Assembly (NCBI GenBank): GCA_903847605.1
Contig: CAINED010000073.1
Span: 1-40,050 of the forward strand
Reading direction: 5' to 3'
From: an uncultured Hyphomicrobiales bacterium
GTDB taxonomy: Bacteria > Pseudomonadota > Alphaproteobacteria > Rhizobiales > Beijerinckiaceae
DNA: 40,050 nucleotides
Shown here: positions 19,320-27,720 of the stretch, piece after piece
How positions within the stretch are numbered: the stretch's first letter is position 1
Layout of the letters: every line of letters begins with the position of its first letter
The notes under the pieces: model-generated
Databases searched by the model: none
Told to the model about the DNA's origin: nothing
Seen by the model: the letters and a program-made list of their open reading frames with translations, nothing else
Position numbers and translations under genes: made by a program

Positions 19320-20513
19320 TTACGAAGGCTTCGCCTCGAGTTCGATCACGAGCGCATTGCCCTTGGTGGCGAGTTCGGCGATACGGCGCTTGCCGTCTTC
19401 CACCGCGTCGCGAATCTCCTGCGAATTTTCGGTCGCAAGCTTGCGCATTTCCGCGATGATCTGCGTGGACTTCTCCTGAAAGTTGACCACGCTGTCGACG
19501 AGCTTCTTCACGGAGTCGGCACGAAGCGTCGGGCCATAGCCGGCTTTCAGCGCCTCTTCCTGAATCTTGCCGCCGATTTCCGCGAGCACCTCGATCGACT
19601 TCGACACGCCTTCCTTCATCTCGTTCAAAGTCTGCGTCGATTCATGCAGGCCGAACATGCCGGTGAACGATGCTTTCAGCGCCGTCAGCACGCTTTCATT
19701 TGTCGAGAAGAAGGAGACGGCCTGCTGATAAACGCGCTCCTTCGCGGACGTCGTCTGCATCAGGCGCGCCATAATGACTTCGGACGTGTTGTAGCCGATG
19801 GTCAGATTGTCGGCGAGATCCTTGGAAATCTGGTAGCGGCCTTCCTCGTTCTGCATGCGCCGAAGATATTCGTCGCGCGTCAGTTCGAGCCTGGCGCGCT
19901 CGGCAGGAACCTCGCCCTTGTAGGCCGTGATCGCATCGGCCGCCTTGCCGAGATCGACGCGCGCCGCATTCAGTTTCTCTTCCGCGAGTTTCAGCACTTC
20001 GAGCGCGGAAACTTCCGCCTGCTTCAGAGCGCCGCGAAAGTCGCGATAGGCCTCGATGATGATATGCTCGCGCTCGATATTCTTTTTCGTGTCGCGCGCG
20101 ACGCCGACATAGACATCCTTGATCTCGTCGAAACGCGCCGCGATGTCGCCGCGCGAAATTTTCATCCATGCATTGGTGCCGCGCTCGAATATGCTGAGCT
20201 TGCCGTCGGAGATCTGGTCGACCATGCGCTTGGCGTCGTCGCGAATCGAGTTGAAGCCTTCGGTGATCTTCTCGTAGCGCTGGCCGATTTCCATTTGCGA
20301 AATCTGCTCGCGCACCACTTCGTTGAAGACCGACATCTGGCCGAGCGTGCGGGTGATGACGGCGATGCGGTCCGGCGAGAGGTCGGTGATCTTTTCGAGC
20401 AGTCCGACGATCGGCGCTTCCTGCGGTCCGGTCGGCAACAGGCCGATGTCGCGCAGCGCGCCCATCGCCTTGTCGAGATATTGCATCGGCGTTTTCACAA
20501 CCACTTCGTTCAT
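19320..20513 (-). CDS. TelA-like helical protein, unknown function
   Basis: A 397-residue, almost entirely alpha-helical soluble protein. ATG 20513 follows GAGGAGA by 6 bases; the frame extends upstream without coding signs. No signal peptide or membrane segment is seen. The pattern of long amphipathic helices, with a central NEEGRYQISKDLADNLTIGY and a C-terminal SVKKLVDSVVNFQEKSTQ stretch, recalls the toxic-anion-resistance (TelA/KlaA) family in layout, but I see no decisive motif. It heads the operon with the membrane coiled-coil and Gly/Ser-tail genes. TelA-type proteins are linked to tellurite and envelope stress in other bacteria; applying that here is inference. Confidence 0.7.
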   Translation of the reverse strand: MNEVVVKTPMQYLDKAMGALRDIGLLPTGPQEAPIVGLLEKITDLSPDRIAVITRTLGQMSVFNEVVREQISQMEIGQRYEKITEGFNSIRDDAKRMVDQISDGKLSIFERGTNAWMKISRGDIAARFDEIKDVYVGVARDTKKNIEREHIIIEAYRDFRGALKQAEVSALEVLKLAEEKLNAARVDLGKAADAITAYKGEVPAERARLELTRDEYLRRMQNEEGRYQISKDLADNLTIGYNTSEVIMARLMQTTSAKERVYQQAVSFFSTNESVLTALKASFTGMFGLHESTQTLNEMKEGVSKSIEVLAEIGGKIQEEALKAGYGPTLRADSVKKLVDSVVNFQEKSTQIIAEMRKLATENSQEIRDAVEDGKRRIAELATKGNALVIELEAKPS

Positions 20514-20695
20514 GATCGCTCTCCTCGAATGGGTCCAACCGGCGCCATATAGATGGTGCGCCAAGGCGGAAATGTAACGGTCCTAGCGCAAAGCGCGGCT
20601 GATCGCGAGATGTGCAGAGTCCCGGCAGTGCCGGCCGACTACGCGTTTCGATTTGTTTCTAAAAAAAGACACGCTAAATCAGGGAATTGGCTGTT

Positions 20696-21949
20696 TCAGT
20701 GTCCCTTCGCCGCATCGCTTGCTTCGAGGCGCTGCGCCATATCCCGGCGCTTCGGCCAGGACCATAGCCAGAACAGCAGCATGACGAGTGCGCCGCCGCC
20801 GATGGTCGCCTGCAAACCCGCGTAATGAGCGATCCAGCCCATAATCACCGCGCCGACAGCCGGCAGTCCGTAGGCGAAAATGATGAAGAGGCTCATCACC
20901 CGCGCGCGAAAGGGCGCATCGACGCTGTTCTGCACCAGCGTCTGCGCGGCGACGTTGCCCGACAGCATGAACGCGCCCATCACGGCGAGAAATGCCGCAG
21001 CCATCCAGATATGGCCGAACTGCATGGAGAGCATCAGCGAAACACCGGTGAGGATCGTCGAGAAGATCAGCAAATTCGTCAGGCCTTGCATCTCGCCGCG
21101 GCGCGCAAGCAAGAGGCTGGCAAAAAGCGCGCCGATGCCGATGGCCGCCAGTAGGAATGCGAGGCCGCCGGGACCTGCATCGAAAATCTGTCCGGAGACG
21201 CCGGGCATCAGTTCAATCACCGGCCGGATGAAGAAACTTGTCGCCGCCAGCATGATCATCACGAAGCGGATGCCGCGGTGATGCACGACATAGGAAATAC
21301 CCGAGCCGATGTCTGCGAGAAGGCTGTTCTCGCGCTGCTGGGCAGGCTTTGCTTCCTCGATGTGGATCGTGCGCAGGAGAAGGAAGAACAAGAAGAACGT
21401 CAGTGCGCACAGGGCGATGACCGCGCCCGCGCCAAGCCACAGGATCAGCGCGCCCGCTATGCCCGGCCCGACGATGCGCGAGGCATTGAAGGACGCCGAG
21501 CCCAGCGCGATGGCGGAGGAGAGATCCTTGCGCGTCACCATGGCGTTCACCGCAGACATGCGCGCGGGCTGACCCAATGATTCCGCCGAGCCGAAGCAGG
21601 CGGTGATGACGATCAGCCCGAAGATGCCGATGACATCAGTGAGAATGAGGAACGCCAGCAGCGCAGCGAGCGCGCCCGCGAGAATTTGACTGAGGCGAAT
21701 GAGGCGCATGAAACCGAAACGGTCCGCGAGCGCGCCGGAGAAAATCGTAAGGACCACAGTCGGCACAAGGTCGGCGAAAGCCACCGCGCCGAGCCAGCTC
21801 GTCGAATGCGTCATCTCCCAGGCCAGCCAGCCAATGGCGGTGCGGTACATCCAGCGGCCGACTGAGGCGAGCGAATGGCCGGTCCAGTAGCGCCGGAAGA
21901 GCGGAATGCCGAGGGCGCGGCCCGCGCCGCCGAGGATATTTGTGAGCAC
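20696..21949 (-). CDS. DHA3-type MFS exporter
   Basis: A 417-residue, 12-helix major facilitator. It starts with IPLFRRYWTGHSLASVGRWMY, the usual beginning of MFS_3/EntS-like exporters, and carries FSGALADRFGFMRLIR (motif A between helices 2 and 3) and GPGIAGALIL in helix 5. I place the start at the GTG at 21949; the open frame runs on to a TTG at 22024 whose extra 25 residues (Cys/Arg/Pro-rich) look non-coding. Families of this kind export siderophores, drugs or amino acids. It points away from the tRNA fragment and lies 182 bp upstream of the TelA-like operon on the same strand. Confidence 0.8.
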   Translation of the reverse strand: MLTNILGGAGRALGIPLFRRYWTGHSLASVGRWMYRTAIGWLAWEMTHSTSWLGAVAFADLVPTVVLTIFSGALADRFGFMRLIRLSQILAGALAALLAFLILTDVIGIFGLIVITACFGSAESLGQPARMSAVNAMVTRKDLSSAIALGSASFNASRIVGPGIAGALILWLGAGAVIALCALTFFLFFLLLRTIHIEEAKPAQQRENSLLADIGSGISYVVHHRGIRFVMIMLAATSFFIRPVIELMPGVSGQIFDAGPGGLAFLLAAIGIGALFASLLLARRGEMQGLTNLLIFSTILTGVSLMLSMQFGHIWMAAAFLAVMGAFMLSGNVAAQTLVQNSVDAPFRARVMSLFIIFAYGLPAVGAVIMGWIAHYAGLQATIGGGALVMLLFWLWSWPKRRDMAQRLEASDAAKGH

Positions 21950-22140
21950 TGACAAAACCTGTGGGGGAGCCGCAGACCGCGCGGACTGGAGTCGTTTAGG
22001 AGGGCAAGCCCGAAGGCAGCGCAAGTGCCGCAGGTGCGGGCGCGGCCTGCATCATCCGCATGGCTTGATGGAGAGCCGCAGCTTGCGCATTGCTGCTGCG
22101 GGGCCGATGGGGTAAACAAGTCGCGTCGCGCCACGCGCCG

Positions 22141-22181
22141 GCACCCATAGCTCAGCTGGATAGAGCGTTGCCCTCCGAAGG
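22141..22181 (+). pseudogene. tRNA-Arg(CCG), 5' half only
   Basis: The sequence runs GCACCCATAGCTCAGCTGGA and on through the D arm and anticodon loop CTCCGAA (anticodon CCG) to GG. It then changes abruptly to unrelated DNA: the anticodon 3' stem, T arm and acceptor 3' strand are missing. Breaks at the anticodon stem-loop are typical of tyrosine-recombinase attachment. Normally the element restores the 3' half; here it does not, and I found no matching 3' half elsewhere in the window. The tRNA cannot function as it stands. Confidence 0.8.
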
Positions 22182-22404
22182 TGCCTCAACGTCCACGCAG
22201 CCTTTTGTAATATATAACAAAATGTCCCGGTTTGTTGACAACCGGCACAGATGCGCCACTGCCTTCGACCCGGCTCACCAACTCCGGCAAGAACAGCCAT
22301 TCGGAGCCGTCCATCATAGGTCTGTATAGAAAGATCCATGTTGTCGCTGGCTAAGTGCCGCCGCCGAACCGTAACTATCCTTACCACAACTGGGAGCTGG
22401 CCGA
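22182..22404. other. Left edge of the island, small inverted repeats
   Basis: No coding region is supported. Two short dyads lie just past the tRNA break: TTTTGT (22203-22208) with ACAAAA (22217-22222), and CCGGTT (22227-22232) with AACCGG (22240-22245). They could be arm-type sites for integrase or excisionase, but this is inference from position only. Confidence 0.4.
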
Positions 22405-22836
22405 ATGAGACGTCTGATCCCTTTTTTGGCTTTGGGCCTCATCGGTGCCCCCGCGCTGGCCCAAGAGACCGTCTCACTGCGCTGCACCGTAACCTCGAAA
22501 AGCTGGACTTGGGTGAAAGGCGAGTTGACCTCCGCCCCGACAGGACCGTTTCTGCCAGTCGAGTTAAACTTTGATATTACAGGACGGCGCGCGGTCAGCG
22601 TCGAGGCATGGCCAAAGCGGGGCGAACCCAATCTTTGGACCGTCGATGCCTCACAAGGGTTCTACATTCTGCATCGCTCCGAAAAACAAAACCCCATGGT
22701 CGAAAGCTTCTCGGCGCGCATCGACCGCGCAACAGGAATCTACACGCTCGACGTAACGGTTGTGCAAGGCATTATGCGCAGCGTTCACAAGACCGAAGGG
22801 CCGTGCGAGAAGCGCGAACCCAACAACAAGTTCTAA
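22405..22836 (+). CDS. Small secreted protein, unknown
   Basis: A 143-residue protein with a clear Sec signal peptide (residues 1-20, ending PALAQ). The mature part of about 123 residues contains two Cys (SLRCTV near the start, GPCEKR near the end) that could form a disulfide. A pattern of beta-strands with ATGIYTLDV resembles small periplasmic proteins that Rhizobiales encode in many copies. No specific domain is recognised. It is the first gene after the interrupted tRNA, so it may belong to the island or be host DNA displaced by it; its codon use looks more host-like than that of the next two genes. Confidence 0.65.
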   Translation: MRRLIPFLALGLIGAPALAQETVSLRCTVTSKSWTWVKGELTSAPTGPFLPVELNFDITGRRAVSVEAWPKRGEPNLWTVDASQGFYILHRSEKQNPMVESFSARIDRATGIYTLDVTVVQGIMRSVHKTEGPCEKREPNNKF

Positions 22837-22861
22837 CCCGTATCCGATTTCCCTAAGCTAC

Positions 22862-22907
22862 CGCCGATTCTGCGGGCCGGTGGGGTTCACCAACGAGAAA
22901 ATCGGCG
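22862..22907. terminator. Inverted repeat after the small secreted gene
   Basis: CGCCGATT (22862-22869) and AATCGGCG (22900-22907) are perfect complements, with a 30-nt interior that holds a smaller GGTG/CACC dyad. It lies 26 bp after the preceding stop. No T-tract follows, so it may be a weak terminator or another structured site. Confidence 0.35.
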
Positions 22908-23087
22908 CATTTTAGAGGAAGCCGGAGCATTTCCCGGGTTCCAGTTGGACAATGCTCGAAAGGTCCTAGAGTGGAATAGGCGCGCGAAAAATCTGTGGGC
23001 ATCTTAAAGAGGTCCTTGAATGTCTGCTCGTTCGGCAGCGCAACCAGTTACTATCTCCGATAGCATGGCCACTTCGGATTAAATATC

Positions 23088-23978
23088 GTGGGCACAGCCT
23101 TTCATCTCATTTTTCCGGTCCTGAATCGTAAGGTGACACTTTGCGGTCTCTCGTCTTTGAAGCTCGACGCTGAAACGGATCTGCGGACTGTCCCCGATGG
23201 TCACTACGGGGCGATTTTGAATGCTGCTCCAGAACAATACCGTGACTCAGTTCTGACCACTTCCAAGTGTTTATACACCAAAGCGGACTCACACGATGAC
23301 GCAAAGAAAAAGGTGAGCCTTGTGCACGAAGTTGCTAGGCATACCCTCAACTTCCACTCGGAAAAGGGGCCAGTATTTTTCTCATTCGGCGTCGTTGCGA
23401 AAGAGGCGCGGAAATTCAGAGTGATTGATAAGTTTACGTTTGCTCAGGGAACTGATCGCTACAACCTGTCGTCTACATCCTTCTCGTTGAAGTCAGGCAC
23501 AAATTTCGACGAATTAGCAACCCATTACGCTGCAATTGCGAGTGCGGTTCGCAGAAACCCAAAGGCGCTGCTCACCCTTAATCGGCTGAACCTGTTCTTT
23601 GCCAAAGAATCATTCGAGGATCGCGTAATTGATCTAACAATCGCACTTGAGTCATTAATTCCAGGACAAACTGAATTGGCATATCGTTTTGCTTTATATA
23701 TGTCGTTCATACTAGAGCCAGATCCCGAAAAAAGAAGTAATACATTTTCTTTGTTTAAAGCGCTTTATTCAACGCGGAGCAAGATTGTCCATGGAGGAGC
23801 GCTAAGGGCCGATGAAGATTCCGTCAGGAAGGTTCAGGACAACCTTGAAGAGGTTGGGAGACTCGGAAGCAGTGCGATTGCCTATTATCTCTTTTACCAC
23901 AGCCAAAACCGCGAATTGCCGTGGGAGAATCATCTACAAGACTTAGTGATAAAGAGTGCGGCTCGCATCGTGGATTGA
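23088..23978 (+). CDS. Apea-like HEPN domain protein
   Basis: A 296-residue protein, probably with a GTG start at 23088; an in-frame stop at 23061 limits any longer start. Residues about 180-280 form an Apea-like HEPN helical domain: ALESLIP with a conserved Glu, RFALYMSFILE, then LYSTRSKIVHG, in which Arg230 and His235 make the R-x4-H motif of HEPN ribonucleases. The N-terminal 170 residues are uncharacterised. The DNA is clearly richer in A+T than the host genes around the island. The stop is 7 bp before the DGQHR-type gene and the two are coupled. HEPN proteins often cleave RNA in antiviral or abortive-infection systems; that role here is inference. Confidence 0.75.
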   Translation: MGTAFHLIFPVLNRKVTLCGLSSLKLDAETDLRTVPDGHYGAILNAAPEQYRDSVLTTSKCLYTKADSHDDAKKKVSLVHEVARHTLNFHSEKGPVFFSFGVVAKEARKFRVIDKFTFAQGTDRYNLSSTSFSLKSGTNFDELATHYAAIASAVRRNPKALLTLNRLNLFFAKESFEDRVIDLTIALESLIPGQTELAYRFALYMSFILEPDPEKRSNTFSLFKALYSTRSKIVHGGALRADEDSVRKVQDNLEEVGRLGSSAIAYYLFYHSQNRELPWENHLQDLVIKSAARIVD

Positions 23979-23985
23979 GGCTGAG

Positions 23986-25098
23986 ATGAAGAGAAAAGTT
24001 CACATCCGACTTCCCGATACATTGACGGTTCCTGTTCTCAGGCACGCTGTTCTAGGAGTTGATGTTTTGCGTGGTTACGCGAGGTTGTGCGATCTTGCGC
24101 TTATCTCTCGTGCAGACATTTTTGATCAGAAAACTAATCCTAGAGGAACTCAACGGGATCTCAGTCCAAAGCACGCTCGAGATGCTTACCTATATATTCG
24201 CAACGAAGAGTTTGCCTTCTGGCCAGAGATCTTTCTCTGTGTGCGTGATGCAAATGTAATTTCCGTTTCTACCCCAGATGCGAACGGCTTGTGTAGGCTA
24301 ACGTTTAAAAAGACAGAGATTGCGAAAAGTAGTGAAATAAAGATCTCTCGCGTAGATGGAAATCACCGACTGCATTTTGCAGGTGGTGATACTGAGGGCT
24401 ATGAGCCTATCACGAAGGTGGTTTCTTTTTGCCTTGCAAGGTCCTTAACTCTCGATGAAGAGATAAAGCTGTTCAAAGATATCAATAACAATCAACGTCG
24501 TATGAGCACGAGTCATCTTGATAACATCACCACGCGGCTTACTGAAGAGGAAAAGCTGAAGTATTCTGATCCCCCATTATACATTGCAAAGAAATTAGCT
24601 ACGGACTTGTCGAGTCCTTTAAAGGGCCTAGTGAATGAAGGAGGTAAGCCGAGTGCGATTCACCCGCTTCCGCTTCGCGGGCTTAAAACTGGTATCGGAT
24701 ACATGCTTTCGCGTCCCACGAACTTGACTGCGCTCGAAGATCGTGACGCGCAATTCAAAGTTATAAGGAACTACTTTCTCGCTATCAAGAAATGGATACC
24801 AGAAGTGTTTAAGGAGCCGCAAAAGCATGTCGCGCTGCGAGGCGCTGGATTTTGGGGTGTTTGCTTTATCGGTGCAGAGGTTATTCATCGGGTCCTTGGT
24901 AGCGGATCGTTCCAAACCGAAGCAATGCTGGAAGTTCTTCGATCTGGAAAAACTTGGGACTGGTCCAACAACGGTTCCTTTAAGGGGCTCAGCGGGCGCG
25001 GTGGTGCAACCGAAATCAGTGGATCAGTAATCTCCGAGTTCCAAGACAAAGGAGGTGTTTCTGTGAAACAGCTGTTCAAACAAATCATGGACGAGTGA
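23986..25098 (+). CDS. DGQHR-domain (DndB-like) protein
   Basis: A 370-residue protein from ATG 23986, with GAGG (23977-23980) overlapping the end of the HEPN gene. The defining motif is VDGNHRLHFA (DGNHR at 124-128), a variant of DGQHR. It is followed by FKDINNNQRRM (163-173) and HLDNI, the second conserved block of DndB/DGQHR proteins, which have a ParB/sulfiredoxin-like fold. DndB regulates or assists DNA phosphorothioation and related proteins occur in other DNA-modification and defence loci. No dndACDE or dpd genes are present, so this is a stand-alone type that pairs with the HEPN protein. Base composition is low in G+C like its partner. Confidence 0.8.
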   Translation: MKRKVHIRLPDTLTVPVLRHAVLGVDVLRGYARLCDLALISRADIFDQKTNPRGTQRDLSPKHARDAYLYIRNEEFAFWPEIFLCVRDANVISVSTPDANGLCRLTFKKTEIAKSSEIKISRVDGNHRLHFAGGDTEGYEPITKVVSFCLARSLTLDEEIKLFKDINNNQRRMSTSHLDNITTRLTEEEKLKYSDPPLYIAKKLATDLSSPLKGLVNEGGKPSAIHPLPLRGLKTGIGYMLSRPTNLTALEDRDAQFKVIRNYFLAIKKWIPEVFKEPQKHVALRGAGFWGVCFIGAEVIHRVLGSGSFQTEAMLEVLRSGKTWDWSNNGSFKGLSGRGGATEISGSVISEFQDKGGVSVKQLFKQIMDE

Positions 25099-25373
25099 GA
25101 AAGAACCATAAGATTATTTAGAGATTCATATGGTTCAGTTGAAACTCGAAAGCAATCCAACAATGCGCAACTTGCTTTTATCGATGCAGCAGGGCGAGCG
25201 AGAGACTGCTGCCTACGCACAGCAGCGTTCTCCGTGGTGCAATTTGCCGGAAGTCCTTGATCCCGTAGGCTCTCCTGCGCCGATCGAATCCCGGGGTGTG
25301 GCTTCGGCACAATAGCGGCACACTGCCTTCGGTCGTCGCCGGGATAATCCTTGGCGGGCCACAGGGGATGTCC
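25099..25373. other. Non-coding spacer before the integrase
   Basis: No gene is supported; a 61-codon open frame at 25130 has no recognisable features. A dyad GCAGCAG (25186-25192) / CTGCTGC (25206-25212) with a further CAGCAGCG copy at 25221 is present. The position beside the integrase gene is where a phage-type attachment region could lie, but no copy of the tRNA break sequence is found here. Confidence 0.4.
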
Positions 25374-25399
25374 TCTGTTCTCTGCAACAGGAGAACAGA
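25374..25399 (+). promoter_or_regulatory. Hairpin over the integrase ribosome binding site
   Basis: TCTGTTCTC (25374-25382) and GAGAACAGA (25391-25399) are perfect 9-bp arms around an 8-nt loop. The right arm holds most of the AGGAGA ribosome binding site, and the ATG follows one base after the dyad at 25401. In RNA it would sequester the site; in DNA it is a dyad where a regulator or the integrase itself could bind. Confidence 0.7.
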
Positions 25400-25400
25400 C

Positions 25401-26384
25401 ATGGCAACGATCCGAAAGCTCAGAGGACGCTGGCAGGCGCAGGTTCGCAGAAAGGGTCTCGCCCCGCGCGCCCGAAGCTTCGACGCAAAGGCAGACGCGG
25501 AGAAGTGGGCACGGCAGCTTGAGTCTGAGGTCGATCGGGCCGGCATACTGCCGGACACGCGTATGGCCGAGTCCACGACCTTAAAAGACGTCCTGCTGCG
25601 GTATCGCGATAGCGTCTCCCCGACGAAGAGGAGCTCCGTGAGCGAGATTGCGCGCATCAATGCCCTGATGACGCGCGACATCGCCTTTCGCACGCTGACG
25701 CTGCTCTCAAGCAGCGAGGTCGCACGCTACCGCGACCAGCGCCTGAAGACTGTCTCGCCCGCGACCGTGATCCGGGAGCTGAACCTGATCAGCCATGCCC
25801 TCGACACCGCCCGCCGCGAGTGGGGCATCTACCTGCCGGACAACCCGTGCAAGCTCGTCCGGCGCCCGACGCCCCCCAAGGGCCGCATGCGCCGTCTAGG
25901 CCCCGGGGAGGAGCAGGAACTGTTGAGCGCCGCCGATGAGGGTCGCAATCGCTACATGCGCCCGCTGATCATTCTGGCGCTTGAGACGGGCATGCGGCGG
26001 GGTGAGCTTCTCGACCTGACATGGGAGAATATCGACCTTGATACATGTGTCGCCCATCTCCCCCTGACCAAAAATGGTGATAGCCGGGACGTGCCGCTGT
26101 CGCGGCGCGCGGTTGAGACGCTCAGGGGGCTGGAACCCAAGCGAAGCGGGCGAGTGCTACCGCATAGCGGGAACGCGGTCAGATTGTCGTGGGAGCACCT
26201 CGTCGACCGCGCCGGTCTCGATGATCTGCACTTCCATGACCTGCGCCACGAAGCCGTCTCGCGCCTGTTTGAAAAGGGGCTGGGACTGATGGAGGTCGCT
26301 TGCATCAGCGGACACAAGGAGCTTCGGATGCTCCAGCGCTATACCCACCTAAGAGCCGCCGACCTCGTCTCAAAGCTCGACTGA
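25401..26384 (+). CDS. int: Tyrosine recombinase (phage-type integrase)
   Basis: A 327-residue site-specific recombinase. ATG 25401 follows AGGAGA; the longer open frame upstream is non-coding. An N-terminal arm-binding-like part (residues 1-50) begins MATIRKLRGRWQAQVRRKG, as in many alphaproteobacterial integrases. A SAM-like core-binding domain follows (about 60-155), then the catalytic domain with Arg199 (TGMRRGE), Lys224, His279 and Arg282 (HDLRH), His305 (SGHKE) and Tyr314 (QRYTH). All catalytic residues are present, so the enzyme should be active. It is probably responsible for insertion into the tRNA-Arg gene at 22141, although the integrase is 3.2 kb from that junction rather than next to it. 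Confidence 0.92.
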   Translation: MATIRKLRGRWQAQVRRKGLAPRARSFDAKADAEKWARQLESEVDRAGILPDTRMAESTTLKDVLLRYRDSVSPTKRSSVSEIARINALMTRDIAFRTLTLLSSSEVARYRDQRLKTVSPATVIRELNLISHALDTARREWGIYLPDNPCKLVRRPTPPKGRMRRLGPGEEQELLSAADEGRNRYMRPLIILALETGMRRGELLDLTWENIDLDTCVAHLPLTKNGDSRDVPLSRRAVETLRGLEPKRSGRVLPHSGNAVRLSWEHLVDRAGLDDLHFHDLRHEAVSRLFEKGLGLMEVACISGHKELRMLQRYTHLRAADLVSKLD

Positions 26385-26793
26385 CGGGGAGGACGAAGTC
26401 CCAGGATTTTCGCGCTGGTGTCATGGGGGTGCGGGATGTGCTCCGCCCCCGCGGTAGCATCCTCATCACCTGCCAGTCCTACGTCCCATCAATCCATTTT
26501 TCGTTTCGTTACAGAATGTGACCAACTTTCTCCGTCAAAACTCCGAGCGAGCGCTATAGGCAATTATGCGGGCGGCTGCTCGCGGAATGGAGAACAGCCA
26601 TGGGTAACCTTCGAGCGTTGGAGCAGACGCATGGCTTAATGGGAGCCCTTCGCCCCCGTTATTCGGGCGATCCGAACGCCGCTGACAGGGGGCGAAAGCT
26701 CAGGTAATTCCTGCGGGCGCGATGGGGAAACAGTCTGTCTGGCCCCAGTGGTGTTTATACTATCCACCTCCTTCTCGGACGTGCCAACACCCT
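26385..26793. other. 409-bp stretch without a supported gene
   Basis: It lies between the integrase stop and the stop of the convergent minus-strand gene. Short open frames here lack a ribosome binding site and recognisable content. Only a weak dyad CGCCC/GGGCG near 26650-26670 was noticed. It could hold the remains of an attachment site or excisionase, but nothing shows that. Confidence 0.4.
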
Positions 26794-27720
26794 TCAGGCC
26801 GCAGCGGCCGCCTGAGCAGCAGATTTGGCATCTCTTTTTTTGGCCCGATGACGCCGAACTCTCTCCCTCGTCTGTCTTGTCTTGCGGGCTTTGTGCGGGT
26901 CATTACAACCAAATTTACTTACGATGATTTCATCAAGCTTACCGGCCACTCCGGAGCATGCGCGCATGTGACCGCAATCATTGCAGGTTGCATCACCGGA
27001 AGTCGGTCCAGTGAGTCCCAAGCAAGACCGGATCGAGATGCCTCGAACGTGAGACGCAGAGTTCGAGCTCAAGGAAGCAGTTTGCAGCTCAAAGGAACGT
27101 TCACCACCGAACGCCAACCTTACATCTCCTTCGGAGAGGATGCGGAGCGTATTGACTGCGTCTTCAATCTGATAGCCCGAGCTACCCATAGCTTTGATCT
27201 CGCCGATCACCCACTCTCGGTGCTGGATTTGCTCAGGGAGGCCTTGAAAGTTCTCGTTCAAGTAGATGGGCTCCTGCGAGAACTGCAAGCGAGCGCGACG
27301 AAGCTCCCGCCATTTGCCAACGATCACCGGAAGGGCCAGCGTGTGATAAAGCTGGTTCGGAAGAGGGAAGTGCCTGCAGCCTCGACGGGCCGCAGCATCG
27401 ATCGACGCCTGAATGAAGAAGCGGTAGGGCACACCCAGTTCATCAGCTACTACTCGCGCCATCCAAAGGGCATTAACCTCTCGGCGCCCAGGAGCCTTAG
27501 GCACCGGCTGTTTTAGCTGCGCGCTGTCGCGGTCCATATAAGTAGCCCATTTCTCCCGATAGACCTCCACGTAGGTATCGGAAAACAGCCGCGTAGCCGC
27601 CGCGGCCGGAAGGAAGCGATAGTCGAACCATTTACGTCTCTGCACATCATTCTCATCGCCAAGCCGTTCCCTCGGTATGATCCGCTTAAGTTCCAAGAGT
27701 TCCCGCATGTTCACAGTCAT
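26794..27720 (-). CDS. Unknown protein with Cys cluster and basic tail
   Basis: A 308-residue protein; the ATG follows GGAG by 6 bases. The body is a mixed alpha/beta sequence with PLPNQLYHTLALPVIVGKW and an IHR/QHREW segment. Near the C-terminus CNDCGHMRAC and a later FGCNDP give four Cys spaced like a small zinc site, followed by a strongly basic tail (RKTRQTRERVRRHRAKKRD) and an Ala run. This suggests nucleic-acid binding. I do not recognise the family. It is convergent with the integrase and divergent from the HNH endonuclease, sharing its 335-bp intergenic region, so it could be part of the same module or its regulator. Confidence 0.65.
   Translation of the reverse strand: MTVNMRELLELKRIIPRERLGDENDVQRRKWFDYRFLPAAAATRLFSDTYVEVYREKWATYMDRDSAQLKQPVPKAPGRREVNALWMARVVADELGVPYRFFIQASIDAAARRGCRHFPLPNQLYHTLALPVIVGKWRELRRARLQFSQEPIYLNENFQGLPEQIQHREWVIGEIKAMGSSGYQIEDAVNTLRILSEGDVRLAFGGERSFELQTASLSSNSASHVRGISIRSCLGLTGPTSGDATCNDCGHMRACSGVAGKLDEIIVSKFGCNDPHKARKTRQTRERVRRHRAKKRDAKSAAQAAAAA

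Noticed and set aside
22862..22907. Integron attC-like site
   Set aside because: The dyad lacks the conserved core-site ends (RYYYAAC/GTTRRRY), and no integron integrase or cassette array is present.
25280..25305. TCGAATCCCGGGGTG, resembling a tRNA T-arm and 3' end, as a possible missing half of tRNA-Arg(CCG)
   Set aside because: The arms do not pair as a T stem and the match is limited to the T-loop-like core; not enough to call an attachment site.
26722..27516. 264-codon plus-strand open frame opposite the Cys-cluster protein
   Set aside because: The minus-strand frame is longer, has a ribosome binding site and a plausible protein; this one lacks both.
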